Of a DNA stretch of 64,000 nucleotides, positions 10,666-22,138 are shown one piece after another. Position 1 is the first letter of the stretch. Each line of letters begins with the position of its first letter. The notes below the pieces were generated by a model. It saw nothing but the letters and a program-made list of their open reading frames with translations, did not search any database and was not told the origin of the DNA. The translations under genes were made by a program, and so were the position numbers. The stretch covers positions 60,001-124,000 of the forward strand of contig CAWZYM010000271.1 of NCBI GenBank assembly GCA_963966185.1, written 5' to 3'. The stretch is from Rhabditoides inermis (taxonomy: Eukaryota; Nematoda; Chromadorea; Rhabditida; Rhabditidae).

Positions 10666-11454
10666 TTTTCTTGTCTCACGTCTCTGCATCGGTGACAACA
10701 ATTATCTAGAGACAGTACTATGACACCTTTTATCTACTCTTCTACTCTCACATCTGCAGCAGTCACTGCCACTTTCAATAGACAGTTATGTCTACTCTCC
10801 CTCCTCTCTCCTTCCTTCTCTCTTCTCTTTCTTCTCTCTCTCTCTCTTTCTGTCTCTCTCTCTGTCTTTTTCTTGTCTATTCTCACGTCTCTGCATCGGT
10901 GACAACAATTATCTAGTCACAGTACTATGGCTTATTTTATCTACTCTTCTACTCTCACCTCTGCAGCAGTCACTGCCACTTTCGATAGACAGTTATGTCT
11001 ACTCTCCCTCCTCTCTCCTTCTCTCTCTGTCTCTCTTCTCTCTCTTCTCTCTCTCTCTCTCTCTCTCTCTGTCTGTCTGTCTTTTTCTTGTCTCACGTCT
11101 CTGCATCGGTGACAACAATTATCTAGAGACAGTACTATGACACCTTTTATCTACTCTTCTACTCTCACGTCTGCAGCAGTCACTGCCATTTTCAATAGAC
11201 AGTTATGTCTACTCTCCCTCCTCTATCCTTCTCTCTCTGTCTCTCTTCTCTCTCTCTCTCTCTCTCTCTTCCTTTCTATCTCTCTGTCTTTTTCTTGTCT
11301 ATTCTCACGTCTCTGCATCGGTGACAACAATTATCTAGTCACAGTACTATGGCTTATTTTATCTACTCTTCTACTCTCACCTCTGCAGCAGTCACTGCCA
11401 CTTTCGATAGACAGTTATGTCTACTCTCCCTCCTCTCTCCTTCTCTCTCTGTCT

Positions 11455-11501
<47 letters not shown>

Positions 11502-11669
11502 GTCTGTCTTTTTCTTGTCTCACGTCTCTGCATCGGTGACAACAATTATCTAGAGACAGTACTATGACACCTTTTATCTACTCTTCTACTCTCACGTCTG
11601 CAGCAGTCACTGCCACTTCCAATAGACAGTTATGTCTACTCTCCCTCCTCTCTCCTTCTCTCTCTGTAT

Positions 11670-11718
<49 letters not shown>

Positions 11719-13310
11719 TTTTCTTGTCTCACGTCTCTGCATCGGTGACAACAATTATCCAGAGACAGTACTATGACACCTTTTATCTACTCTTCTACTC
11801 TCACGTCTGCAGCAGTCACTGCCACTTTCAATAAACAGTTATGTCTACTCTCCCTCCTCTCTCCTTCTCTCTCTCTTCTCTCTGTCTCTCTTCTCTCTCT
11901 CTCTCTCTCTCTCTCTGTCTTTTTTTGTCTCACGTCTCTGCATCGGTGACAACAATTATCCAGAGACAGTACTATGACACCTTTCATCTACTCTTCTACT
12001 CTCACGTCTGCAGCAGTCACTGCCACTTTCAATAGACAGTTATGTGAAAACAACTTTTTTACTACTACTCTCTTCTGTCTACTGTCTACTCTCCCTGCTG
12101 TCTACTCTCTCACGTTCTAAAAAAAATAATTCGACCGCCTGTGCTTGCCAAATGACATGTAAGGTGAAATCGATTCTCACCTCACCTCACTTCCACTCGT
12201 CACTGTACTGCATCAATAAGCGGAAATTCAGGCTCAATTTGTTCAAGTAATGAACTCAAAACCTATGTAGTTTCAACTAACAAAAAGAAAACAGTCCATA
12301 TTTCTTTATCACGTCTACAATGACATCGAGATGACACAGCTAAAAGAAAATAAGCCGGCTGGCGCGCACTAACTCGTTGTGCGCATGTCTGAAGTAACTT
12401 GATAGAGTTTGAAATTGGATTGATCTTCACAAAACATAATATACTCACTGAACTTGTCATGAAACACTTTTCTTGTCTTTTAGAACCTCAAACTCGTCGT
12501 TTCGTGAAAATTATTAGTTGAAGCTACAAATTTTGTCTTTTTTTTCAACTGACTCAATCCATTATTGTTATCTATAGACATAATCCTATCAAAAAAGACA
12601 CAACTGAGTGGATATGGGTCAGTGATTGCGAATGCCAACTATTCGATATCGATCGGTTGACCTGGCGGCTGGCAGCGAGCAATCCGGTAGCGCGACCCCA
12701 GCAAGTAACGCGCGCTCAGAAAATGTCTAATACTGTATGAAGACAAAGTCCGATCGATCTGAAACTTTGACAGAAGGACTTTTTTGCCCATAAAAGCTTA
12801 AGTTTACAAATTGAACCCTCTATCTCGTCTGTACGAAAAGTCGATCATATTCGCCATATTTGGTGACTTTTCGAAAAAGGAAACCAGTTTCTATAATCTA
12901 TTATACGTAATCTTTCTTATATTCAATTTTTATAGGAATCGAAGATCATGAATTTTGGGTGCATTTTGGGTACATTCGCCTATTTGGGCATGAAGATGAG
13001 GTCACAGGCAGCTGGTATCGCGGCTATCGATTTTTTCTAGGTCGATTCACCTACCCTGCAAATTTCGTTCTAATTGAAGTATTTTGAAATTTTTCTCCAT
13101 AGTTAAGAGATTAGGTGATAACTATGATTAGGAGATCGCTATTGACGAGACATTTGGAATTTTGCGTTCTCAGGTATTGAAGAAACTTTCTAGAAAAAAT
13201 GAGTAGTTAGAGTGAACTTTGAAAAGAGATATCTCTCCGGAAGGACAGACAGACAGACAGACAGACAGACACCATAGTAAATATTAGTATGAAAGGGGGA
13301 AAGGGGGAAA
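10382..13310 (+). mobile_element. Composite repeat unit, left copy: hairpin, minisatellite, 1.2-kb conserved segment
   Basis: Starts with a 39-bp GC hairpin (10382-10420, ACTAGCGCTCC...GCACTAG). A CT-rich minisatellite follows (10600-12045), then a conserved ~1.2-kb segment beginning near AAATGACATGTAAGGTGAAA (12150) and ending in a GACA repeat plus CCATAGTAAATATTAGTATG and a G run at about 13300. The same order occurs twice on the opposite strand at 58668-60779 and 60780-63048. The hairpin at 60741-60779 is base-for-base the reverse complement of this one. No protein is encoded that I can see, so it is a non-autonomous element or a dispersed repeat. Confidence 0.7.
10600..12045. repeat. Minisatellite, unit about 201-215 bp, CT-rich
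   Basis: The junction GTGACAACAATTATC occurs at 10692, 10899, 11109, 11321, 11536, 11745 and 11946, giving spacings of 207, 210, 212, 215, 209 and 201. Each unit holds CTGCAGCAGTCACTGCCA, AGACAGTTATGTCTACTCTC and a variable (CT)n tract that explains the length differences. Related units, reverse-complemented and more degraded, are at about 59930-60560 and 62000-63020. Confidence 0.93.
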
Positions 13311-14230
13311 CTTCAAAAATTCAAAACTTAGATAAAATTCTGAGAATATTCATAGTAGATGATATGAGTGTACTGATCAATAAATTATGAAATCCAACTC
13401 TCAATTGTGACATAAACGAAAGTTATGACATTCCCAATGAGTCGTAAGCGACCAGACGATGGGCGGCCGAAATATCGGCCAACGGCCGAAATTTCGGCCA
13501 ACTTCCATTGAAAAAAAAGACGGTCATTGCACCATTCGGGTTCAAGGACCGAAAACTTTGAAAATTCGTAATAAATCGTAGAAAAGTGTTAGATAGTCGA
13601 GACTAATCGAACGCATAGTGATACACGTCTAGAATCACTGACAGTTCTCAGAATCTACCACGACTGAATCTGAAGACGTGGCGATCGTTCAAAAGTGCAT
13701 AAAACCCTGCAGACCAAGGAATCGGCCACAAAGGAATCGACTTGGTTCTAATGAAGGGACTGAATTTGATCTTTTGCTGCACGAGAATCTAGGAACCAAC
13801 GAACCAACTCATCTTCTAGTGCATCTTAGACACATTTAGAATAAGTTTTGAACTTGTTTACTTTTTCGTTTACTTGTAGCATCAAAACTGACAGAGATAC
13901 AAATTAACTGTATTTGGAGGTATGCAATTGAGGTGAAATACTAAAATTTAAATCACGATCTCTACCGTAGCCTAACTCTAAAAGGAGAACTCAGTAACTC
14001 AAAAACGAAGCATACTTTACATAGAATAATCATCGGTCAGATTCTATGTTCGATTGGCGAATTCTTAGTAAACCCCTATAAGGAGTTATGCAAATGAGCT
14101 GTCAGATAGAATCCTGCATCTCAGGTACCAACTGAGCTTGAGTCTGAAACCACATTCCAGTAGCTGTAGCGGGAAGCTCTGTGCAAATGAGGAACGACAA
14201 ACACGCAGACACCATAGCAAATTTTATAGG
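13310..14230. other. Non-coding interval
   Basis: No gene seen. Contains a short palindromic stretch near 13465-13505 in which CGGCCGAAATWTCGGCCAAC is repeated. Also contains the recurring phrase CTATAAGGAGTTATGCAAAT at 14070 and CCATAGCAAATTTTATAGGG at 14211, just before the hairpin cassette. Confidence 0.5.
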
Positions 14231-14242
14231 GGGAGGCGGTGG

Positions 14243-14343
14243 ACTAGCGGCCGGAGGCTCGCTTCGCTCGCCTCCGGCCGCTAGTGGCGGCGCTTCGCGC
14301 CGCGTTTGCTCCAAGGCTCGCGCGCCTTCGGCGCGCTCGCCTT
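14243..14343. repeat. GC-rich triple-hairpin cassette, second copy
   Basis: Same arrangement as 8465-8570: 14243-14285 (ACTAGCGGCCGGAGGC stem), then GGCGGCGCTTCGCGCCGC, then a third hairpin at 14313-14343 with the GCGCGCCTTCGGCGCGC core. Preceded by CCATAGCAAATTTTATAGGG as in the first copy. Stems differ between copies in a compensated way (one G-C pair fewer in the first stem), which suggests that the fold matters. Confidence 0.85.
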
Positions 14344-14389
14344 TCCGCTGTATACTTATCCTTTGAATATATACTCATAACATAACTTT

Positions 14390-14945
14390 GAACAACAACT
14401 TTGAACTCAGTACTCGGTCTAGTACACGTTAGATACCTAATAAATGAGATTTGTACTTGTTTACTTTTTTGTTTACTTGTTTACATCAGAAACAAACAAC
14501 AAAATAAAACTCTGTAATTTGTCTACTACATGTTAGAGACGTTTTAACACATTTCTGAGTTGTTTACAAACTTGTTTATTTGTTTACTTCACTTGTAGAC
14601 AACAAATATGAACTCAGTACTTGGTCTAGTACACGTTAGTTACCTTTAAAATGAGATTCGGAGTTGTTTACAAGTTTGTTTACTTGTTTACTTTCCATGT
14701 GAACAGCAAATTTGAACTCAGAACATGGTCTAGTACACGTTAGATACCTCTGAAATGAAATTTTGTGTTGTTTACTTCTTTGTTTACTTGTTGACATGAG
14801 TTGTTTACTGACAAAAATGTACTTGTGTACTCGTGTTATGGTATGAGTATGAAGTGTCTACCTTGAAAACTAACAAAGTTATTAAGGTTTCCGAGATTGT
14901 TTACATAATTTGTTTACTTGTTTACTTGTTTACATAATATGTTTA
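14390..14945. repeat. Diverged tandem repeat (about 100-215 bp spacing) rich in TGTTTAC motifs
   Basis: GGTCTAGTACACGTTAG occurs near 14417, 14624 and 14728, each followed by AAATGARATT and then two or three TTGTTTAC motifs. The whole stretch holds well over ten TGTTTAC copies. The motif matches the core of forkhead-factor sites, but tandem origin is the simplest explanation of the number. Related sequence is at 8650-8800. Confidence 0.75.
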
Positions 14946-14949
14946 CTAA

Positions 14950-16400
14950 ATCTTTTGCCTTAGTTAGGTTGTTGTATGGTGTGAATATGAACTCTCTATC
15001 TCAATTCGTTATCGAGTTATTGTGGAAAGTGTGTTTTCGAGTCAAAGTCCAAAGTTCCTCTCGTGGAACCCATATAAGGAGTTATGCAAATGAGATGTGT
15101 GATTTATGCTGACGTTCCAGGGACCATAGAACCTCAACTCTGAAAGGGCATCTCTTAGTCGAGTTCCGTAAGAGCTGTACCTCAGCTGACAAACAGAGTC
15201 CATAGGAAATTTTAGGGGGAGAGAGAGGCGATTTTGCGATTATGTACTATCGGAATAATGATCTGACCTGAACAGCTTTTGTTGCGACAACAGCTACAGT
15301 TTTTTCTCGTATGTAATGTAATCGAACGAACCGATTGGCTCAAGAAAACTAGTGAGTAATCTAACTACCTTGTATCTTGCGTTCATAAAGCATAAAAGCA
15401 AAAAGCTGTTATTTACATGAACTGACTCATGCATACACGTATGCATACTATGTTACAGCATTTACAAATATGAAGTGCAAAGTACACAGATGCAATGAAG
15501 CAATCTCGAAAACAATCACACCACATTATTTTTTTCACGTAGTCCAACTACCTTGCATAACCGCGGCGAACTACACGAGGTTCGTTGATACTATACCCGA
15601 ATCAAACAGTACAAACCCTGTGTTCTGAATACTTTAGGGCTGTACTCTACATACTACATTTAATCTAAATTACATAAGCTGTTTCTGCTCTGCCATTACC
15701 GCTCATTGCTCATCCTGGGACCGGGCTTCATTTAAATGTAAGTAACACATTAGTTTCAGTCAGAGGCGAGAGTACGCAAAGTACAGAAACTCAAAACGTT
15801 GCAAAGGTGTGATGATTATTTTTGAATTGCCGTGGGCACGTACAACTTCAGTTCAACACTCGATTACTATTGCAACGTTTACTATTCTTGACATGTTTTC
15901 TATTGCATACATTATTAGAGATCGTCACAAATATGCAAATGATTTTTTGATTCAGAATTCTAATCACACTGACTACGAGCTGTCTCTTGTCTCTTGATAC
16001 TTTTTTTTATGTAGTATGACATAAATATGACAAGTAGCAACATTTTAACATGGTTTGTGATACAAAAGTTGTACCAACGAGTAGTCTTGATATTTGGTTA
16101 TTTCGAAGTGCCGCTTTTCTTGGCGTCCGACGAGCGCAAGCTGAGAACAACAAACAGATGATTGAAAACGGAGAAAAGGTACCTATTCAAAGTGACGTAA
16201 GATACCGCCAGAATCCCGTTCCACGAAGGCCACAGCAGTTGACTGATGGCAGCTTCTGGAAATTATATGAATAGTTTGTGAACGATCAGAAGTGAACCAA
16301 TGACTAACGTATTCATCATACACTGAACTGTCTAAAAAAAAACCGGCACATTCGCTCTCACTGAGCCACAGCAAACGCATAAGCGAATCGCTCGCGGAGC
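14950..16400. other. Interval without a recognised gene
   Basis: 15068-15090 repeats CATATAAGGAGTTATGCAAA, and 15190-15222 repeats CCATAGGAAATTTTAGGGGG. A 74-codon open frame at 16050-16274 (plus) has no recognised domain, splice support or partner exon, so I do not call it. The rest looks non-coding. Confidence 0.45.
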
Positions 16401-16406
16401 GTATAT

Positions 16407-18036
16407 TCAGTAGTCGTTGTCACACAACATCGGGCCTGAAAGTATCGTGATCCTACCTAGTGTCGTGTTTCCGAACCAGTCGCGTTCATACGTCCATACG
16501 AACAGCGTGACCAACATGATAGTGGTCGACGAGAGCACCTGCAGGATGATGCTCTTCTCCACTGCGCGCGGCACGTACTTCTGAAATGTGGAGCAGCTAT
16601 GATGTTCATTTAACTTCGACTGTACTCTTCGCATCCGGAACTGGTCACTTCGCGATGTTCACGCCCATCTACCATGAACAGTGAGGACAGGTTGATGAAT
16701 AAACAACAATCAAACAACTGTACTCTTCGAATGTACTCGACTATAAACGGTACTCTTTGATAAAACAGTCAACTGGTCGTGAAGCATTTTTTTTTTGAAA
16801 GACTCGAAACATGTGCAGAGAGTTTTGCCGACTTTTGGAATCGGAATAGAACACTCACATTCCACTTGACCACGATGACTATGGCGAGGCTGAACGGCAG
16901 GCAGCCTAGCGAGCCGACGTAGTTGCTGGCTCGATCGATCCACAGGAACCAGCTACCCCAGTTCTCGTCGTATCTGCGAGTTGATCGATTAATTATGTAT
17001 ATATTTTTTGCCGTGTTACACATAACATTGCAAAACAGGGAAAAAATAGAGTACATTGGTATGTGTGAAAGGGTGACATAACATGAACGATAGTAGGGAA
17101 AATGTAGTAGAGAATCTTTCTGCCTGCCGAGCTCAGTACGGCTGTGTATGTGTATGGCTCGCGCATTTTTTTTTCGGAAAGTTATATTCAGCGTTGTATC
17201 GTTGTCAGTTTGTGTTCAGTTGAAAAGAGAAAAAAAGTGGACTGAGCGTGGTACATCGCTAACCCACGTCGGCAACTAACTTTCATTCAGGTGTGTTTGT
17301 TTGTTTGTTTGTTTTTCTTCTCGTGTCCATTGTGTCCTAAACCGGGGTCACTCTTCAACTAAAAGTTCAAAACACATATGCGTTATAACAAAATCGAACT
17401 GAGTGAACTCACTCGTACGTCATCTGTTTGATATTGACCGACATCCCAGCTCCCGTATAAAAGAGAAGGCTCGCGTGAGTAAGAATGATGCAAAGTTCCA
17501 ATAAGAGGATATACTGGAATTCGATAAATTCGCTAAACTCGGAATAAAACAATACCTTCGATTTTGCCTCAATCGTTAGCTTGAAAGCAGGTTTCTTTGC
17601 GCATAGCGTATAGACGAACTGGTGTATAGTCAAGTGAGTCGACAGCACGATCATTCCAAGCCAGGCCGACGAGAGAAGAGGCGTCTAAAAGCAGTTTGTT
17701 TCAAGTTCGTTTCACTTGACTACAATGCTGATGGCGTACCAGAAATGTGAACGTCGTCATGTTACGTACGATCATGTAAAAAGCTATGAATCCGTGGAAG
17801 ATGAGCTGTACGACGTCCATGAATGAAATCGCCAGCATGATGTATACGCTTACATGCCACTTCTGGCGTGTAGTATACAACATCTGCCGACATATTCATA
17901 CTTTTATGTTCTTTGTGGGAATCAAACTCACATATATCATGATTCCGTGAAAGCTCAGCATTACCATTGACAGAACGAGGTATATGATCCCGACAGTCAA
18001 ATAGCCAGAGTCGGTCAGATTCTCGAGTCTAGCCAT
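16407..18036 (-). CDS. Seven-TM-type chemoreceptor, probably Srt-like, short form
   Basis: Seven minus-strand exons: 18036-17932, 17883-17740, 17684-17556, 17513-17413, 16973-16859, 16580-16457, 16435-16407. All phases agree, giving 248 residues. The start MARLENLTDSGYLTVGIIYL has an N-glycosylation site (NLT) before the first membrane segment. It lies 3 bases after a TTTTAG acceptor that could receive a spliced leader. Hydrophobic segments appear in exons 1 to 6: YLTVGIIYLVLSMVML, VYIMLAISFMDVVQLIFHG, LLSSAWLGMIVLSTHL, YILLLELCIILTHASLLFY, GSLGCLPFSLAIVIVV and IILQVLSSTTIMLVTLFVW. The order and the 'YkiMl..gi.D' type motif in exon 2 recall the nematode Srt family. Those proteins usually exceed 300 residues with seven segments; here only six are visible. 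The family call is from memory and could be another nematode receptor class. Confidence 0.6.
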
Positions 18037-18039
18037 AGT

Positions 18040-20215
18040 CTAAAAGGAAGCCATGAAACCAAAAAGAATACCATCAATCAAAACTAAATTGTATCATAAA
18101 AACATGTATATGCAACAAGCGCGTAACACATGAAACAGCATTTCCGGTTGTATTCAGTGTGTGAAGAGGCGCCTCTGCTGTGTGAAGAGAGGCTTTTCAT
18201 AGTAGCTCGAAAGCTTTGAATTCAATGTGTCCAGCACACTGTGCCTATTGCACGTACGCTGGTGTGATTAGAAGGCGAGACGTGCAGTGTGTACTACGGG
18301 CTTCGGGGAGAGTGCGATTGCAAGTACTAAAAGCCAGGAACCAGTCGATTTCCGACCGGTGTCACTTCTACAAACCTATTGTGGGCGAAACAGCAGGAAG
18401 TACTAGTTTGGAAACGTGATTAAAGTGAACTTCTATCGTTTTGTGAAACGAAAAAGGTCGATGCAGTTGAATGCAGGCGCATTGTTCAATACGTTGACGA
18501 TACGGAATGTATGCCCGGTGACTCACTGAAAGAGACAATAAGGAAGGCACAAGAAGACGTATAGAAACTAATTGGGCCCAGATAGAAGAAGGAAGCTGAA
18601 CGCCTAAAAGTGCACGGTGGTTTGAATAGAAGCGTATGCGAAGGCGCGTGACTTTTTTGTATTTATGCATTCGTGGAACGAAACTCGAGTTTACTGACAG
18701 TACAATTATTTAGTAGTGTCTTCTAGTGAACGTCAGTGGAACCGTGAAAAGGTAACAAAGACCCGCCGGGCTAATGTAGCTTTTGTGCGACATATGAGGA
18801 AGTGGACTCTTTGAAGCGCTAGGTAATGGAGCCAGAACCTTTCACAACGTCGTATGATCGATTGCTAGAGTAGTCCAGGTAGTGTACAGTAGAGAAACTA
18901 TGCTAATGTGAAATTATGTACACGCGCAAGGCTACCCGACTATCCGGCGAACGAGTTGAGAAGGCTACATTATATTGCCGGAAAAGCTGTTTTCAAAAAC
19001 ACAAAACATCCATTTAGGCGTGAGATCAAAAATACATATCGTGAACTGTGATTACAAGAAGTGATGTTTTATCATACTAATTTGTGTTATTTGATTCTTC
19101 TTCTTTTAAAACAAGAGGTCAAAATAATCTATGTAGTTTTCACAGTCGTTATAGTCCAAGACCCGGTTACACACTAGTTTTATTTAAAGATACAGGGGCC
19201 TATTTCTGACAATTTCTAATCATTTATGAGTGACAAAACGGTCATTGGAATGCAATTTGAACGCGTTTTCTACGTGCACGTGGCGATCAGAATCGATCAT
19301 CGCACGCTCTTGAGCGCAAAATTTTGAACTACCGCCACCGTCATTTCTGCTCTTGCGCCGCCTGCCTCTCTTCTGTTCGCGTGCTCTCTCGCCTGTGTAA
19401 GAGGTCATTCGCTGCCACCTCGCGCAGTGAGCAGTGTGCCACGGGCAAAATGGCTGATGAGCGGGGAGGGGAGAGCGAATAGGCTCCTGTATCTTTAATA
19501 AGATAATAAGTAGTGTTATTCACGCCCAATACCAAACAATAGTTGATTGACATAAAATAAAAATTTCAAATTTTTTTTAGAAAGAGCTTCACAATTTTCA
19601 CTCTTGATAAGTGAATACTGTGAATGTAAATTATGAATGTAAAATAAAATGTAAATTATCATAGTGCACAGAGAGAGAAAGATAGTTCGAGATCGCAATT
19701 GAAAGAGAAGGACAGAGAACTTCAAATACAGAAAGTGATGTATGCAATCAAAAGCCGTTCTTATAATCTACATGACACATAACGCAAATTGTCCTTTAGT
19801 TTGAAATCGAAATCTACCGATGTAAACAGTTCCTACGCAAGAGGATAAAACAATGCAACACTGCTGTCCGCTTGCTCTAAACTATCATTGTGTATGTAAT
19901 ACACAGTCTTTAATGCAATCATATCACAATACTATTGTCCCGTATGTAAGCAATCTATGAACATTCTCGAATGCAATCGTACAACGTTATTACTTTTCCA
20001 CATGTGTCTAATCTGACAAACCTCAAGAAATCAAGTAGAGAAAAAGCATGGTGTGATAACTTATTATGATGCATTGTGCAATGACAAAGATGTGTGTACT
20101 TGAAGCACAAGTTATGTTTTCCTTCATGCTGCAAGCCCTTGCTGAAAAGAGTGCAACTTTTAGCGCCGAAACTTTTTGAAACTATGAGGGAACAGTTGAG
20201 TGCTACCGTAACCTA
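18040..20215. other. Intergenic region, no gene seen
   Basis: Upstream flank of the Srt-like gene. Scattered short open frames have no domain signal or splice support. It presumably holds the promoter of the receptor gene, but I see no specific element. Confidence 0.5.
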
Positions 20216-20219
20216 CTAC

Positions 20220-20992
20220 TCAAAGGTACACTGGCGACCTATTTTTGACTCGAAATGTTTGAAAGAATCATATTAACTAAAATCTTGATCGATTTGTGAG
20301 AAAGAACAACGATTATCCGTTCTTTTCAAATGTTGCAACTCGCTGTTGCAACATTTTTTTCAAACTCAAAATTGGTCCCGCAACGACTTCCATTCCGTTG
20401 AAATCTTCAATACTGCAGAAATGGCGAGAGAAGACATAACCTCAGATGAAAGAAGCCCGATCACTTACTGAGTGGCTCAATGCGCGTGTGCGCCGTTATG
20501 GCGCTGAACTCGCCGGTTCAAGTCCTGTCTTCGGCAAATTTTTTGCATGCGTGGTAATACGCGTTCAAGAGAGCTGGTTGCAGAGTTAAGTCGCCGCTGT
20601 GACTCTAAAGGAACAGTGGCGATATTATTCTGCAACTAGCTATCTTAAAGGCGTATGACCACTCATGCAAAACATTCGCCGTTGACAGGACTCGAACCGG
20701 CGAGGTCTGTGCCATAACGGCGCGCACGCGCATTGAGCCACTCAGTAAGTGATCGGGCTTCTTTCATCTGAGGTTATGTCTACTCTCGCCATTTCTGCAG
20801 TATTGAAGAGTTCAACGGAATGGAAGTCGTGACGGGACCAATTTTGAGTTTGAAAAAAATGTTGCAACAGCGAGTTGCAACATTTAAAAGCAACGGATAA
20901 TCATTGTTCTTTCTCACGAATCGATTAAGATTTAGGTTAATATGGTTCTTTCAAGCATTCCGAGTCAAAAAAGGTCGCCAGTGTACCTTTAA
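20220..20992. mobile_element. Two tRNA-bearing TIR elements in inverted orientation forming a large palindrome
   Basis: Left copy about 20220-20605, right copy about 20604-20992. The outer ends read AAAGGTACACTGGCGACC and its reverse complement (right end followed by TTAA). The inner junction carries AAGTCGCCGCTGT and CTAAAGGAACAGTGGCGA, the two partner termini side by side. The arms match over most of 350 bp. Each copy holds a tRNA-like block: plus strand 20469-20530 with GAGTGGCTCAATGCG (box A-like) and GCCGGTTCAAGTCCTG (box B), and its mirror at about 20685-20755. The element at 55283-55674 shares the same termini, so this is a family. Confidence 0.85.
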
Positions 20993-21639
20993 GAATGATC
21001 ACCGGAAACAAACTTGCATCAGATCGAACATTCTGAAATTATTGCGTCTGCAACGAACTTACAGTATGTGCTGTCGTTGATCGTAACCTAGCTGTGTCAA
21101 CGCCAAAAAGTGAGGGTAGTGAAATAGCGCGCGAAACGAGAGCGCAAGCGCATTCACATAAAAACAGGTCATCGACTATCAGGTCACCCGGTCAGTAGAC
21201 ATTGGGCGAAGTCAGTTGTTGCATATTTGTTGTCAGGACTCGTAGTAAAATAATCAAATAGGTTAGTTTTTGGGTCGAGAATCAAAAACTTGCACATTTG
21301 GATTCAGTACCTAATTTCGGGTCATTTGATCATCGTTCTCTTTTTCCCAACTTTGATTTGTTTCATAAAGTTTGGTTTATTTTTTGTAGTGTTCTGTTCC
21401 TGTTGTCATCGGAAACAATCACTGTTTTTTTATTCAATTTTTTTGTATCGTTGATTCCTTTTTATCGAAAATATTTGTATCATCACTGTTTTACTGGTGT
21501 TTTACCGGAACCGTGATAAACGTTTTTTTCCCTTTTTTTCAAAATTGCTCTGGAAAACGTGCGGTTTTCATCGCATCAAGTCGATAGATATTGCAGGAAT
21601 CTATTTGACTATGTAGATAACCATTTGACACTATTTGAC

Positions 21640-21740
21640 TAGATAACTTTTTGTAGACTTATTTCTTTTTGTAGACTTATTTCTTTTTGTAGACTTATTT
21701 CTTTTTGTAGACTTATTTCTTTTTGTAGACTTATTTCATC
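21640..21740. repeat. Five-copy 18-bp tandem repeat
   Basis: TTTTTGTAGACTTATTTC is repeated five times head to tail with essentially no divergence. Surrounding sequence 21000-22130 is T-rich and has no recognised gene. Confidence 0.93.
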
Positions 21741-22138
21741 TTTGTCGTGTAATATGTTGATGTTGATGTTATTAACCTATCATTTTTGTACGTTTTTATG
21801 TAACGTGAGGGCCCCCCAATAAGTAGCTGACCACTTGCACTGGTCAGCCTAGGGTTAGCCTTGTTTATCCACATATTTTTCATGCTTGCCTTTTATCGTT
21901 ATCACTTCTCCCTTGCCGTGGAAATAAACACTTCAATAACACTGCACAACAAACAACTGATCAAAGCTAGCGCACACATTTTATTGAACATTACATTCAT
22001 TATTTCGTTCTCCCGGAAAAGTTGACAACTGTCGATCTCTGTTTTTTTTTTGAAAACAGCGAGCCAAGACAATTTCTGACAGCATTCCGGTAGTCAGAAC
22101 TGAAATCTCACAAATTCAGTAAGAGAGTTGGTTTGTGT

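Noticed and set aside
10600..12045. CRISPR array
   Set aside because: Repeats of about 210 bp without short unique spacers in a eukaryotic genome; this is a minisatellite.
16050..16274. 74-codon plus-strand frame
   Set aside because: No recognised motif, no splice partner and no upstream signal; not enough to call a gene.
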